Shown here: one piece after another, positions 37,376 through 48,046 of the stretch
Layout: every line of letters begins with the position of its first letter
How positions within the stretch are numbered: the first letter of the stretch is position 1
Assembly (NCBI GenBank): GCA_949825045.1
Contig: OX463822.1
Span: 30,630,703 to 30,694,702, forward strand
Length of the DNA: 64,000 nucleotides
Origin: Argyresthia goedartella
Taxonomy: Eukaryota; Arthropoda; Insecta; Lepidoptera; Argyresthiidae
Direction of reading: 5' to 3'
Program-made: the position numbers and the translations under genes
The notes under the pieces: model-generated
The model's input: the letters and a program-made list of their open reading frames with translations, nothing else
Told to the model about the DNA's origin: nothing
The model's database searches: none

Positions 37376-38407
37376 TAGCCCTAGACTAGACATATTTAAT
37401 GTTAATTGTACGCGTCGTTTCATTTTGCGTTCTATGATTTATGAGTTTTGCATTAAAATTTATAAGCGGTACCACAGTAATGTTGATTGCAACGATACTT
37501 GTCCCGATGTGGGTGCTATCAGAGACTAATTAATGTTAGGACTAGCAACAATGGGACGTCCACAAATCGTATTTGCACAATGTATTTCGTAATAGAAACT
37601 GGTTGTTTGTTTTTAGGGATAGGACTACGGGAGTACTAAAGGTTGGTTTAGACGTTTACAAATACTTCAGAGCTGTACCAAAATTTGTATTCTCGTCAAT
37701 CCAGTCCGGCATGAACACCAATGATGATAAATATGAAGTGTTTACCTTACCATACACACAACACACGCAAAATTTCACCCAAGCAGGTCACTAGTCAGGA
37801 GTCATTCATAACTATCTTCGTAAACTGACAAACATATAAATAATGATGACAAACGGTCAAGTCTCACGGTATTAGCTACGCGGTCAATTAGTCTGCGGGA
37901 TTCATCTCCCACTTAAAGGTAAGGTCAAGGAAATAAATTCCCAATCCATTCCGTTGAAATGTCGGGGGACACTCACAACAACGCATTAAGGTCGAAAACT
38001 ACAGTACAGCCTATGGTACAGCAATGGTATGATATGTCAATAAATGATATAAACATAACATTAATATCAATGGGGTTGGCCGGTGAAAGCTAATCATAGG
38101 TGGCGCCACGTGCATTTGGTACCTTTATCCAGTTGCCACTTACAACGATCGACTAATTTCTGGATTTTCTGGATTACACAACAAAAGTAATTTTTCGAGT
38201 AGGTATATGATATAATCTCATGTAATTACTACTATATAACGTAGTTTTGTCTTTTTGGCAGGGGTTTTTTACTATTTGCGCACATGACTGGCGATTGAAC
38301 ACACTGTACTGGTAACACAGAAGCGTGACTTTGACGTTAGGGGAACCAACCGATACTAGCGCCACTTTGACAGTTGCCAACCCCATTGCCTTGTTACGTG
38401 TAACAGT

Positions 38408-38632
38408 TTGCATCTGGTGCAAAGCAGGAAGCGCCGCTCCAGACTCAGCTTCAATCAGCGTGGCACCGCCACCGTCGCTGAGTGTAGCCTGAAAGGTGCC
38501 GCTCCTACGGTGCAGGTCTACCTCTCCCGGCGGAACAAGCCCAGCGGGGACATTGAGCGTCACGTCCTGGAAAGGCTGGCGAGAAATCCGCCGTGCTGTC
38601 TCAAGCAGACGGCAGAGGTCGCGACAATATAG
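38408..38632 (+). pseudogene. Unidentified GC-rich coding-like segment
   Basis: A 74-codon frame, GC-richer than the surroundings. It includes AAPTVQVYLSRRNKPSGDIE, RHVLERLARNPPCC and LKQTAEVATI before a TAG. Just downstream another frame reads AFESERRKDCLFFKLRVQED, which suggests one gene broken by a frameshift. A consensus-like donor GTAAGG lies at 38657. A minus-strand ORF over the same bases is the likely shadow. Function unknown. Confidence 0.28.
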
Positions 38633-39034
38633 ATAAGGCTTTTGAGTCAGAAAGACGTAAGGACTGCCTGTTCTTCAAACTCCGGGTGCAAGAAGATGTG
38701 TCAACGCCATGCTAGCTAATACTTTTGTAATTGATAATTATGCGTCGCGCCTCACGCACCACTCTCTCCTTGCACTCACCCGTCGCGCAGGCGCTGATCA
38801 ACTCCGGGCTCGCCGTATCTCCGCACTGCGATACATTCGCGAGTGGGATGGCGTGCTTAGTGACGGAATGATCGAACGACGAACGCAAGAGGATAGAGAA
38901 GTAAAATATTTATTGTCGCCTTTGGAACGAAAGTTTATCTGTAATGTTGCAATTGAAAATAAATAAATTGAAATTCAAGTTTTAAGGTATGTATCGATAT
39001 GGTATTTTCCCCCTAATAATAATATTAATAATAA

Positions 39035-39293
39035 TACCTTGGACACTATTTACACACATTGATCTAGCCCCAAACTAGGATTCCCTGTATCTTGGGTACT
39101 AGACAACGATATCATACTTATATAGATAAATATTATACTTAGGTAGATAAACAACCATGACTAGGGTACAAACATCCGTTCTCATCAAACAAATATTTGC
39201 CTCCACCGGGACTCGAAACCGGGAGCCTCGGCTTCATAGGCAGGGTCACTGCCGAGTCGGCCATTCAGGTCGCCTCGGCCGTTGGGGTCGTCC
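39035..39293 (-). mobile_element. SINE-A copy, minus strand
   Basis: Nearly full-length. The head end carries a small local duplication (GGCCATTCAGGTCG then GGCCGTTGGGGTCG). A plus-strand copy of hairpin repeat C abuts it directly at 39300. Confidence 0.82.
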
Positions 39294-39303
39294 CGTTAAT
39301 AAT

Positions 39304-39806
39304 AAAAACCGGTCAAGTGCGAGTCGGACTCGCGCACCAAGGGTTCCGTACACTGACAGTACCCTATTATATTAATTTCAAATTCATACCTCCATGCGTT
39401 TCTGAGAAAAAGTCTTAACAGACGGTGAGACAGACAGACAGACAGACAGAAATTTACAGTTTTCGGATTTTTCCCGTTACTTGTGCTATAAGACCTTCCT
39501 TCATTCCAAATTTCATGACCCTAGGCCAACAGGAAGTACCCTATAGGTTTTGATTCCCTTGCGAGTTCCACGCGAGTCCATACAAATTCAGCAAAATCAT
39601 TAAATAATATCGTGGTATCTTTTGATTGCGTCGACCTAGAAGTTTAAATTTTTTACAGCTCCAAGGGACCATAGACTTGAGTAATCGATATTAATTTCAA
39701 CATGATTACCTCCACGCGTTCCTGAGAAAAGGGGTCGTGACAGACGGACAATGAAGTGATCCTTTGAGGGTCCCTTTTTTCCTTTTAAGGTACGGAACCC
39801 TAAAAA
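39304..39806 (+). repeat. Long repeat C copy
   Basis: Head AAAAACCGGTCAAGTGCGAG, a GACAGACAGACAGA microsatellite, then a central part (ACTTGTGCTATAAGACC, AGTACCCTATAGGTTTTGAT) absent from the shorter copies, and the end GGTACGGAACCCTAAAAA. Confidence 0.78.
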
Positions 39807-40184
39807 TGTATTATTATTATTACTAGCTAGCTAGAATGGCTAGAATCACGGCCGGGTTGGAAGAAAAAGTAACCCCGGATTCGGGATATATATGTATTTG
39901 TCGTCACTGTTTCTAGTATGTTAGCTGAGCCGTGGGAGTGAATGTGGCTGGACGTAAATTTTTAGGACGGCATTGAAGTTTGAAAGAGGGCTCAATCCTA
40001 CAGTCTTTCCGACCGATTTAAAGGGCTTATTTTTAAACGATTACCAAAAACGCACCTATTTTACTACCAATAAATTCGAAATGACTGCCAGAATGGATAA
40101 ATGTCCACCAAATTGTGTTTGGATAAATGATCACCAAAATTCTTTTTATTTTTTTTTTGTACTTAAGTTTATGTTTTAAATATT

Positions 40185-40262
40185 TTTTGTTGTTCTTACA
40201 TGTTCAACCTAACACGAAGGATAAAGCCTAAGCTGCCGCAGTATTTTGCTCTGATATTTTTG
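40185..40262 (-). repeat. Repeat D copy, internally deleted
   Basis: TGTTGTTCTTACATGTTCAA, CACGAAGGATAAAGCC, AAGCTGCCGCAGTATTTTGC. It lacks the central hairpin. Short inverted repeats AATGATCACCAAAAT (near 40126) and its complement (near 40308) flank it. Confidence 0.65.
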
Positions 40263-40787
40263 CAACTTTTGGTGTTCATTTATTCATTTTGAGTAGGAAA
40301 AAATATATTTTGGTGATCATTATATTTGTTGCCGATATAAAGGCAACTTGGGCACACCTGCGCGTAGGCACCTTCGCGTTGACTTTGACCTGAACGGCCT
40401 AGATTCCTTAGCTTTGCTATCGACTTAGGAACTTGATATGCAACCGAACAATGTAACTACAAATGTCTGGAATGTATAGATAAGGGTCAGTACCAGTGCC
40501 CTTTGAGAATCCAGGTAGGGTCTTGTATAAACAAAGTAAACACATCCTGTATAAACAAAGTAGGCATATCTATAAAAAATGCCTCTGCCATGCCATTACG
40601 TATGGAAAAAGGTCTTACACTATGTTGTTCTCTACCAGGAAACAATCTTACCTTCACAAATTAGCAACAGTAAGCTAATCTACTCCGTTTTTATGCCAAA
40701 ATTATTAGGACTTTATAAAATAACCTGAATATAAATAACCTTTATGAATTAGGGTTACAAGTAAGTGTAGTATGTATTATTATAGAG

Positions 40788-40905
40788 TTTTATTGTACGC
40801 GCAAGCGTTGCCCCGGTCAACTTTATACCTTTCCTATCCATCCATAGATTGCTGGAATAATTCTCTTGTTAGAGATAAGCACGCCTTTGTTCACGTTTTT
40901 TTTCT
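40788..40905 (+). mobile_element. Jockey-like LINE tail fragment
   Basis: Degraded copy of the same 3' UTR: GCTGGAATAATTCTCTTGTT followed by AGAGATAAGCACGCCTTTGT. Other short relics of this tail lie at about 25322-25405 (GTGCAATAAAGAATTATT with a TTA repeat) and 60745-60805 (inside a rols intron). Confidence 0.6.
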
Positions 40906-41179
40906 TAACATGATACACAAAAGATTATTACATATTACAAAAATACAAATAGAGATATTGGATTGAAATATTATAAAATAGCAATAACTAGATATTCTAC
41001 GATTTATTCGCCGACAAACACTTTGTCTGCGTCATATACAGCCTTTAATAGCTCCATTCAACACATTCCCGAGTTTCACAAATCTTAGAATGAAAGAAGG
41101 TGAAATATGCGATTTTTTAACACCATTCATATTTACCCTTCTTGGCCCTTCCCTCTGAGGTTCTCGTGACCTCAAAGCC

Positions 41180-41368
41180 GATTCTATTAGCAATTGTCGT
41201 CGGCGAGTCTGCGTGCGCGCAGCCGCCACATAAATCCAACTCAGTCGGCACAGTGAATGATCTATGGATCATTCCGACAGGTCCGCGGCCGGGCGAGATC
41301 GGCGAGTGATTTGCATCTGTCAGAAGGAGAAAGGATTGCTGTGACCGATTTGACTGAAGAAATTGTTG
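41180..41368 (+). promoter_or_regulatory. Possible promoter plus non-coding first exon
   Basis: A GC-rich patch in AT-rich surroundings. It contains an arthropod-type initiator TCAGT at 41241-41245 and, about 120 bases downstream, a perfect donor GTAAGT at 41369. No long frame is open across it, so it would be a 5' untranslated exon. It lies 6.3 kb upstream of the first recognised rols exon on the same strand. The link is inference from position only. Confidence 0.2.
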
Positions 41369-42253
41369 TGTAAGTTACGAAAAAAAACAGATCTAAATAT
41401 GATAATATTGATAATCAAAAGGTGGGTTGGGAATTTTCATGCAACTAATCACCATACCATACCAGTACCATCATAAGCATCATACAAGTTACTAAGGAAC
41501 CATCACAAAATTACCTTAAACAGTCGAAACACGGTTTATGAATACTAAAATTAACGGTTAGTTGCATAACTGACACGTGCACTGGTTAATTGAGAGCGAT
41601 TAATTAACCAAGGTTTAGCTTTAATTAACTGTCGGTTAGACCACCATATTCGTGTTTTGTAATAGTGGAATCAAGATAAACGAGATTGAGAATACTAGTT
41701 GCCATCGGGTGGAAGGAAAATGGCTCTTTAATTTATGGTCGTTCACAGCAGAGTGCGCGTTAAGCGGTAAGTGTCCGTGGCCTAGAGGTATTCGCACATT
41801 GAAAGCGATCGTGAAGGTAGTAACATCAAGCCAAGACGGGCACTGGATGGGTGTCCGATTATATATCGTCTTGTTTCGGAAGACAGGTTAAGCTGTGTTC
41901 CCGGCTACTATCGCTGCTCGGTGGTAGTAGTCGTAAAGTTGTGTCAGAGGCCCTAATAGGGCAGCTTGATAACTTCTGACAGTTGGCCACTAAGCCGACG
42001 CCCCTTCATCAACCCGCACTGAGCCAGCGTGGTGTAGTATGGCTCAATCATACTCGTATCCGGGCAAAGACCTGTGCCCCTCGGTGGGGAGATTAATGAG
42101 CCATTTTTATACAGGGTGCAGCAAAAATAGGCTTTTGAGGGAGATCTATAGATCGCGCAGGGTTATGGCTGTGCGGGCGAATATGCTCGCGCGCCGCTTC
42201 GGAAAGTGCTCTGAGGATGTTAAATTTGGCTAGTATTTCATCGCATATCTAAA

Positions 42254-42480
42254 ATACTGATTTTCACAGCAAAAAAGGATCAGCAAAAACCCTTTTATGT
42301 TTTAAGTATTTTTGTTATACTTACATGTTCAACCTAATACGAAGGATAAAGGGGGCTTCGCTTCGCTCACCTCCTTTTCCCTTCACCTAAAGCTACCGTA
42401 GTATTTTGCCCTGATATTTGCTGTGAAAATCAGTATATTTGCTGAGCAAATCAGTATATTTGCTGAGCAAATCAGTATTA
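42254..42480. repeat. Inverted-repeat element with 20-bp tandem units
   Basis: The left arm is TACTGATTTTCACAGCAAA and the right arm its exact complement. Beyond the right arm, TTTGCTGAGCAAATCAGTAT is repeated twice (42438-42476). Repeat D fills the loop. Confidence 0.7.
42310..42416 (-). repeat. Repeat D copy inside a short inverted repeat
   Basis: TACTTACATGTTCAACC, GGGGGCTTCGCTTCGCTCAC, AGCTACCGTAGTATTTTGCC. It directly abuts the right arm of a perfect 20-bp inverted repeat (42254-42273 and 42417-42436). Confidence 0.75.
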
Positions 42481-42576
42481 TAGATGTGCAGTTTAAGATT
42501 TCCCGATAAAATAATGTTATTTAGGGCCTATGCTTTTAAAGTTGTCAACTCTGGAACAACGGTCATATAAAAAAAA

Positions 42577-42819
42577 TACCTTGGACACTATTTACATACA
42601 TTGATCTAGCCCCAAACTAGGATTCGCTGTAGCTTGGGTACTAGACAACGATACACATACTTATATAGATAAATATTATACTTAGATAGATAAACAACCA
42701 TGACTAGGGCACAAACATTCGTTCTCATCAAATAAATATTTGCCCCCACCGGGACTCGAAACCGGGACACTTGGCTTCGTAGGCAGGGACACTGCCGACT
42801 CGGCCATTCGGGTCGTCAA
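42577..42819 (-). mobile_element. SINE-A copy inside a broken LINE
   Basis: Full-length copy with body ACATTGATCTAGCCCC and head complement GGACTCGAAACCGGGAC. It separates the two coding pieces of the 42.1-43.1-kb non-LTR element, so it is younger than that element. Confidence 0.85.
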
Positions 42820-44590
42820 GCAAACCTAACATCCTCAGGGTACAATATAACAACGACTTTAGTATACTGCTGCGTTTGCCACGCTACTGCAGTGCGTCGG
42901 GCATGTTTTCCGACGCCCGGGTCCCTGAATTCTTCGCGAACATCAGGTCCCGGGCAGCCTCATTCTGGAAGAGAGTAAGACCCTCTCGTAAAGAGCTCAT
43001 TAGTGCCCTTTAGAGAACCCATAAGAGAGTGGGATAATTAAACACTTCTCTGCGCGAAGAACAGTGAAGAAGATAGTAGATTTTATTTATTTTAATTATT
43101 TTTGTGTGTTTTGTATTGCCTGAAATAAACAATTTATTTATTAATATAAGAGCTGGCGCGCACGGATGACCAAAATATTCGAAACCAAGTTGTCAAAGTT
43201 GTAGCAGGGGCCTTAGTGTTTTTACTTTTGAGGTGGGCTTCGATATGAAAGCTCTTCTGTTGAAACTCGCTTATCCACAAACGAAACCAATGAGCCTGTA
43301 AACGGCAGTTAACTTTTCGTGCGTAATTTGATAACTCAATAAAAGTACCTCTTTATGGGACAACTAGTTAATTCCATTTACCAAAAAGAGTTTTTTAAAA
43401 GACAAAGTAACTGTTATCGATAGCAGTTTGAGCGAAACCGGTTTATAGGGAAATATACTGAGTAATGTCGCAAATTCTTTAAAAATAATTATTTACTGTA
43501 AAATGCATGCCATATAACTCTTCCTTCGCCGTTAAGTTGGCTGTATTGCACAACTGTAAAAGAGAAATGGGAAAAGCAATATTCGTTCGCCAGACTCAAA
43601 TCACAATTTCCCAGACTCTAAAAATAAGATAGCGGGTATGTAAGTAAAGCGACTAGGTACTTGAAATCCGACAGCTCTTGTGCGACGTAGCCAAATTCTA
43701 AAAATCACCTTTTTATTTTATTTAATTTAAAATAACCTGCGGAGTTAGCTGGCTGTCAAAATTGCTTTCATATTTTAACGTCTCAACTGTCAACAAATTG
43801 AGAACAAAATATTTCGTGCTGGTTTCATTGCTACCAACTTAACGGTGAAAGGAAAAGTTATATGGAATGCACTATACTGGCTTTAAAAGGTGGGTACAAC
43901 TAGTCCTTTGCCACCCTTATCGGAGAAGACCGTGTTTTTTCTGTTTTTACTGTAAGGAAGAAATATAATTGGATCTAAATATCCTAATTAATATAGACAT
44001 CTCTGAGATAAGTTTGAATTTGTATTTGTTTGTAATTTGTTTTATTATGTGTAATAAAAATATGCCAAGGTCTTGGATGTTTACATGTTTCTGACCTCCA
44101 GGTTGTCCAAGTGTGGGGCCAGAAGCCTGTATGTAAATGGCAATGTTGATCGTTCTTTAGCGTTAACACATTACATCATCGTTCCAGATAAGGCAAAAAA
44201 GGAAAGTGAATTCAAAAAGGCAATAAGTATTAATAAAACCAAATCAATTTCAATAATTAATTTTAATTGATTGATTTAATTGCTCGCTTTTTTAATGCCA
44301 CCTGTGCTATTGATTGACAGCTGTGGCTATAATGTTAATCATTAAGTTCTTTTAAAACCTGATGTTCCTTTCAATGATGTTGAGATGAATCACTCATAAA
44401 TATGAAACGGTTTTTTCTTTGGTTTGAATCAGTTGTAAGAATCAGCGCGATAAAAACAATTTTGAATCAACACAAACAATATGTCTCTCGCCGCTATTAT
44501 CGTAAAATTTAGAACTTATCCACTCAGCTAGCTTTTGAACTTTATAAGCGATAAGGTTCAAAATCGCAATTTTTTTTTATCTACACACAG

Positions 44591-44752
44591 ACGAGTGGTT
44601 ATTCGGGTCGAAGAGGTCCCGGGTTGGAATCCCGGCGGAGGAGGATGAAATAAAATATTCCCAGGTCTTGGATAGGTTTGTGACGTCGCTGTTACTGGTC
44701 CCTAAACCTCAGGTATCCTAGTGTGGGGCCTATGTGCCTGTTTATAAATTTT
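44591..44752 (+). mobile_element. SINE-B copy, degraded
   Basis: Head GAGGTCCCGGGTTGGAATCC, body CAGGTCTTGGATAGG, tail TATCCTAGTGTGGGGCC. Shorter relics of the family lie at 26270-26340 (-), 31843-31887 (-), 39835-39920 (+) and 44050-44140 (+). Confidence 0.7.
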
Positions 44753-44849
44753 ATAAATTTTATATGTATAGAAGATGACAATACGTCATTGTCATCTTCT
44801 AAACAGATAAACCTAACAATCCCACAATCAATCAGCTATTTAAATATCA

Positions 44850-45117
44850 GGGTAAATAAATAAATAAATAAAGAAATAAATATTAGAGGACAATCTTACA
44901 CTAATCGAACTAGGCCCATAGTAAGTTCAACAAAGCTTATGTTGTGGGTACTAGACGACGATATATTTAATAGAGATAAATATATAGAAAACATCCAAGA
45001 CTAAGAAACAAATATTCATGCTCATCACACAAATATTTTCCCTTGCCGTGATTCGAAGGCAGGACCGTCGGTTTCGTAGGCAGGGTCTCTACCCGCCAGG
45101 CTAAACCGGTCGTCAGG
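44850..45117 (-). mobile_element. Divergent SINE-A-like copy
   Basis: Same layout on the minus strand (GTGGGTACTAGACGACGATA; head complement with CGTGATTCGAAGGCAGG), but diverged and preceded by an AAATA tandem stretch at 44853-44885. It may be a sister subfamily. Confidence 0.55.
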
Positions 45118-45860
45118 GTAGATAGATAGATTTACTATTTCTCCCTACAAAAGGTAGCAAGTGCTAAGAATAAAGTCTGACACATACAACATCAGAAGGA
45201 GGGAAGAAAAAATCAATCAAACCAACTACAGCCGATACAGACAAGTTTTCTCTTAATCACCGTTAAGCAAACACGCACAGAGGATCGGCGGTTATTTTCG
45301 GAAAGGTCAAAAAAGGAAAGCTGTATGGCGCCGGCACATAATCCTACAAGCCGTAAGGACGTGTTTACACTGTAGTTCCACCTACGTGAAACTTTACCCA
45401 AACATTCGCCAAAATAACAATATCAAAACGGCTCTTATAACGTTTTTAAGAAAATTTTAATACCCTCGACCTCAATTTGCGACGACTTATTCAAAATTGC
45501 CTGTTACTCCCATTTTTAGGTGTTGCTTACAGTTGAGTTGATGCTAATCTATAATTCGAATTGGTTGTCGATAGCACGGTACGGCATTTGCCGTCAGCAC
45601 TGGGGCTCAACTCCGCTAGCAAAGTGACTTCTCTATGACAATGGGGGTCCACTTTAGGTATCCATTATCTGGCCATTTGCAAGCTGAAAATCCTTTTCGT
45701 ATGATGACTTACTCATTCATATGGTTATACATTACATCAGTTTCATCATTTTAGAAATAATATTCACCAAACGTCAAATAAATGCTACTCATAAGGCTTA
45801 GAATTTCACCTTCAGCTCAATGTTAGGGGAATAGGAAATAATAGTAGTTTATGTGACTGA

Positions 45861-46297
45861 TACATAATGGAGGGCATTAAAACTCGAGAGTGGTAGATAT
45901 TATTATGAAACTCGCCTTCAGCTTGTTTCATAATAATATCACTCGAGAGTTTTAATGCCTAATTATGTACAGTTACATACACTAGTTTATCTACACACAT
46001 ATCATAAGCTCCCTTTGATGTGTTCAGGAACCGCATGTTTGACCGGCATTGTGGCATTTAGTTGTTTAGCTTGTTCTGTAGTACCAACTTCACAGACAAA
46101 GTAGGGGGCGACACGCAGGCGGGCGTCGGCGTTCGAAATTTGAATGTCATAATATGTAGAAAATTTACACATTATGGTCATAATGTTCAATATTCCGATA
46201 AGAAATGAGATTTTACCAAGTAGTTTAACATTATGCTGATCGTAACGTGCGGATTTTGGACGGAGTAAAGAGGGTTTATATACGTGTGTAGATAAAA
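45861..46297 (+). repeat. Composite hairpin + TIR element (family H), copy 3
   Basis: Same arrangement as copy 1: hairpin arms 45861-45911 and 45925-45969 (AAAACTCGAGAGTGG / CACTCGAGAGTTTTAATGCC), then the TIR unit 45986-46297. A half hairpin of this family lies at about 16218-16255. Confidence 0.8.
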
Positions 46298-46299
46298 TA

Positions 46300-47650
46300 T
46301 TCAAAAAACGCTCTTCACCGATCTTAAAGGACTAACAGAGCAACATAACTTAATATTATTTTACCGATTTAATAAATTACAAGTAAATAAATTCAAAACC
46401 GGTGTGAAATTGTAAAAATATATTGTGGAAAACAAATTTTGCGATGAAAATGGGAGACTTTTCTTTCGAGCAAAAATAATCTAATTCCGTTTATACTTGC
46501 ACAAATTCCTGTCAGCAGGAATTCCTGATCAACAAGCTAGTTAACATCTTTAATACTCTTATTTTGCGTAACTTGAGATTTAGATTTAGCAGTGTGTCTT
46601 AGGTGAACTGTCATCATCGCATCATTGAACCGCCATTATGCTATCAGAATCGGGCCACAGGTTGTCTCCAAACGAGAGTTGTTGAAAGATAAATGTTCCC
46701 TGTTTTTGGCGATGCAAGCTTCGTATTTAATTGCTGCGTTTACAAAATAGTAATTTATGGATCTCTTAATTTGATAGTGTTGAGTTACTAGCCAGTTAGA
46801 GGAACGCATTTATCCTGGGAACGGTTTTGTTCACGACATTCGTATGTAAATCACCGCTCCTTTTGGAGTAATATTGGTTTTTGTTGAAGCATGTCTCTTG
46901 CTCTGCTGCTCATTTGAATCGATTTATACCCATTTATGTAGCTCATTCAATTATAAGCTATATTTCTGTGACTATAACTATATGCAAAGCCGTTGCTCAC
47001 TAAACCCTTTTATAGTCGAATCACGTCTTTAAGATTAGAGCATTATAACAAACATTCATTGAACAACTTAATTTAGTACCTAACTATTTACGTCATAATC
47101 GTCGCCTTCATATTGCAGTGACACAGGTTTTTCCTCTATCAGGAATTATATTATCCTAGAACCTTCAAGGATCGTTAAGGTGCAAATCGATTACTATGAG
47201 CAAGCAAGCATGGTGACTTAGCATACTAAACGCAGTACTAAATATAACATCTAACACCTGCATAGCAAGTGCATGCATTAGCTAGGTCGTTATAAATAAA
47301 TTACTGTACCCTTCTGTATTAAAATCATCTTTTTATGCTATGGTAGTCACGGCATGGAATAACATTCTTGGAACTACCAGACGCCATGATTGATATGCCG
47401 ATCGTTGCGACTATTTCAGTCATGACGGGCCTTCTCTGAATCCAAATGAACTGGGACTATCCCACACTTGGTTCTTCAATTTAAATAAAGTGATCCTTGC
47501 TAGACATCCTGGTTAAGGGAACTAATAATATCATAAGACTTCTGTGTTGAACTCATCGAGGACCTCCTCTTTGTCAGAAGTGCATCAAACTTCGAATTCC
47601 AGAAATTATTCTTTATGGGAAATAATAGGATTATCTACTTCTTGTTCCAG
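46300..47650. other. No exon found immediately upstream of the rols RING exon
   Basis: I looked here for a coding exon ending in phase 1 with a GT donor and found none that is convincing. The missing exon is probably further upstream. Confidence 0.5.
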
Positions 47651-48046
47651 ACCTGGCGGCGATCAGACAACTCCTCGAGAGCGAGACCGGCGGCACGACA
47701 TGCCCGAGCTGCAACATGCCCTTCGACAAGGGCAAGAAGAGAAAACTCATCGACACATGCGGCCATGAGCGTTGCTACTCGTGCATGTTCAGAAACGAGG
47801 CCTGTCCCATCTGCGCTAGAAACAGCCACGGGAGAAAACAAATGGCGGAGAGATACACGCCTTCCCCGCAACAGGGCGACGACTGGCGCACGCCGCGGCT
47901 TCCCAAACCACCCAAGCCGACCACCCAAAGCTGCCCAACACCACCCCATACTAGAAGAAGATTCTTCTTAAGCCCAAAATCTCTTAGAAGTCCGTTTGGT
48001 CACCGCGCTTCAAGGCATTCGAGCGAAAACCACGTACCACTCTCAG
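47651..48046 (+). CDS. rols: rols exon a: RING finger
   Basis: The acceptor follows a pyrimidine tract (ttgttccag) and the donor is GTGAGT. The first two bases complete a codon begun upstream. The reading gives a short helix (LAAIRQLLESE), then a C3HC4-type RING: Cys pair CPSC, a CGHERC block, CYSCMF and a final CPIC. A basic, Pro-rich tail follows. An in-frame TAG lies just upstream of the acceptor and the first ATG (47716) falls after the first Cys pair. The exon therefore cannot be a first exon that starts here. RING fingers of this kind act as E3 ligase or protein-binding modules; which applies here cannot be read from sequence. Confidence 0.9.

Larger units (their letters stand above)
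42136..43142 (+). mobile_element. Non-LTR copy of the same lineage, split by later insertions
   Basis: Two pieces read as the same protein region as the 14.3-kb copy. The first, 42136-42233, gives REIYRSRRVMAVRANMLARR. The second, 42835-43017, gives NILRVQYNNDFSILLRLPRY and CSASGMFSDARVPEF before a TAG. A 3' tail follows with AATAAACAATTTATTTATT. Between the pieces lie an inverted-repeat element holding repeat D and a minus-strand SINE-A. Confidence 0.75.

Noticed and set aside
47544..47768. ORF starting upstream of the RING exon, as a possible rols start
   Set aside because: Its frame does not match the RING frame at 47653, and it crosses a good splice acceptor.
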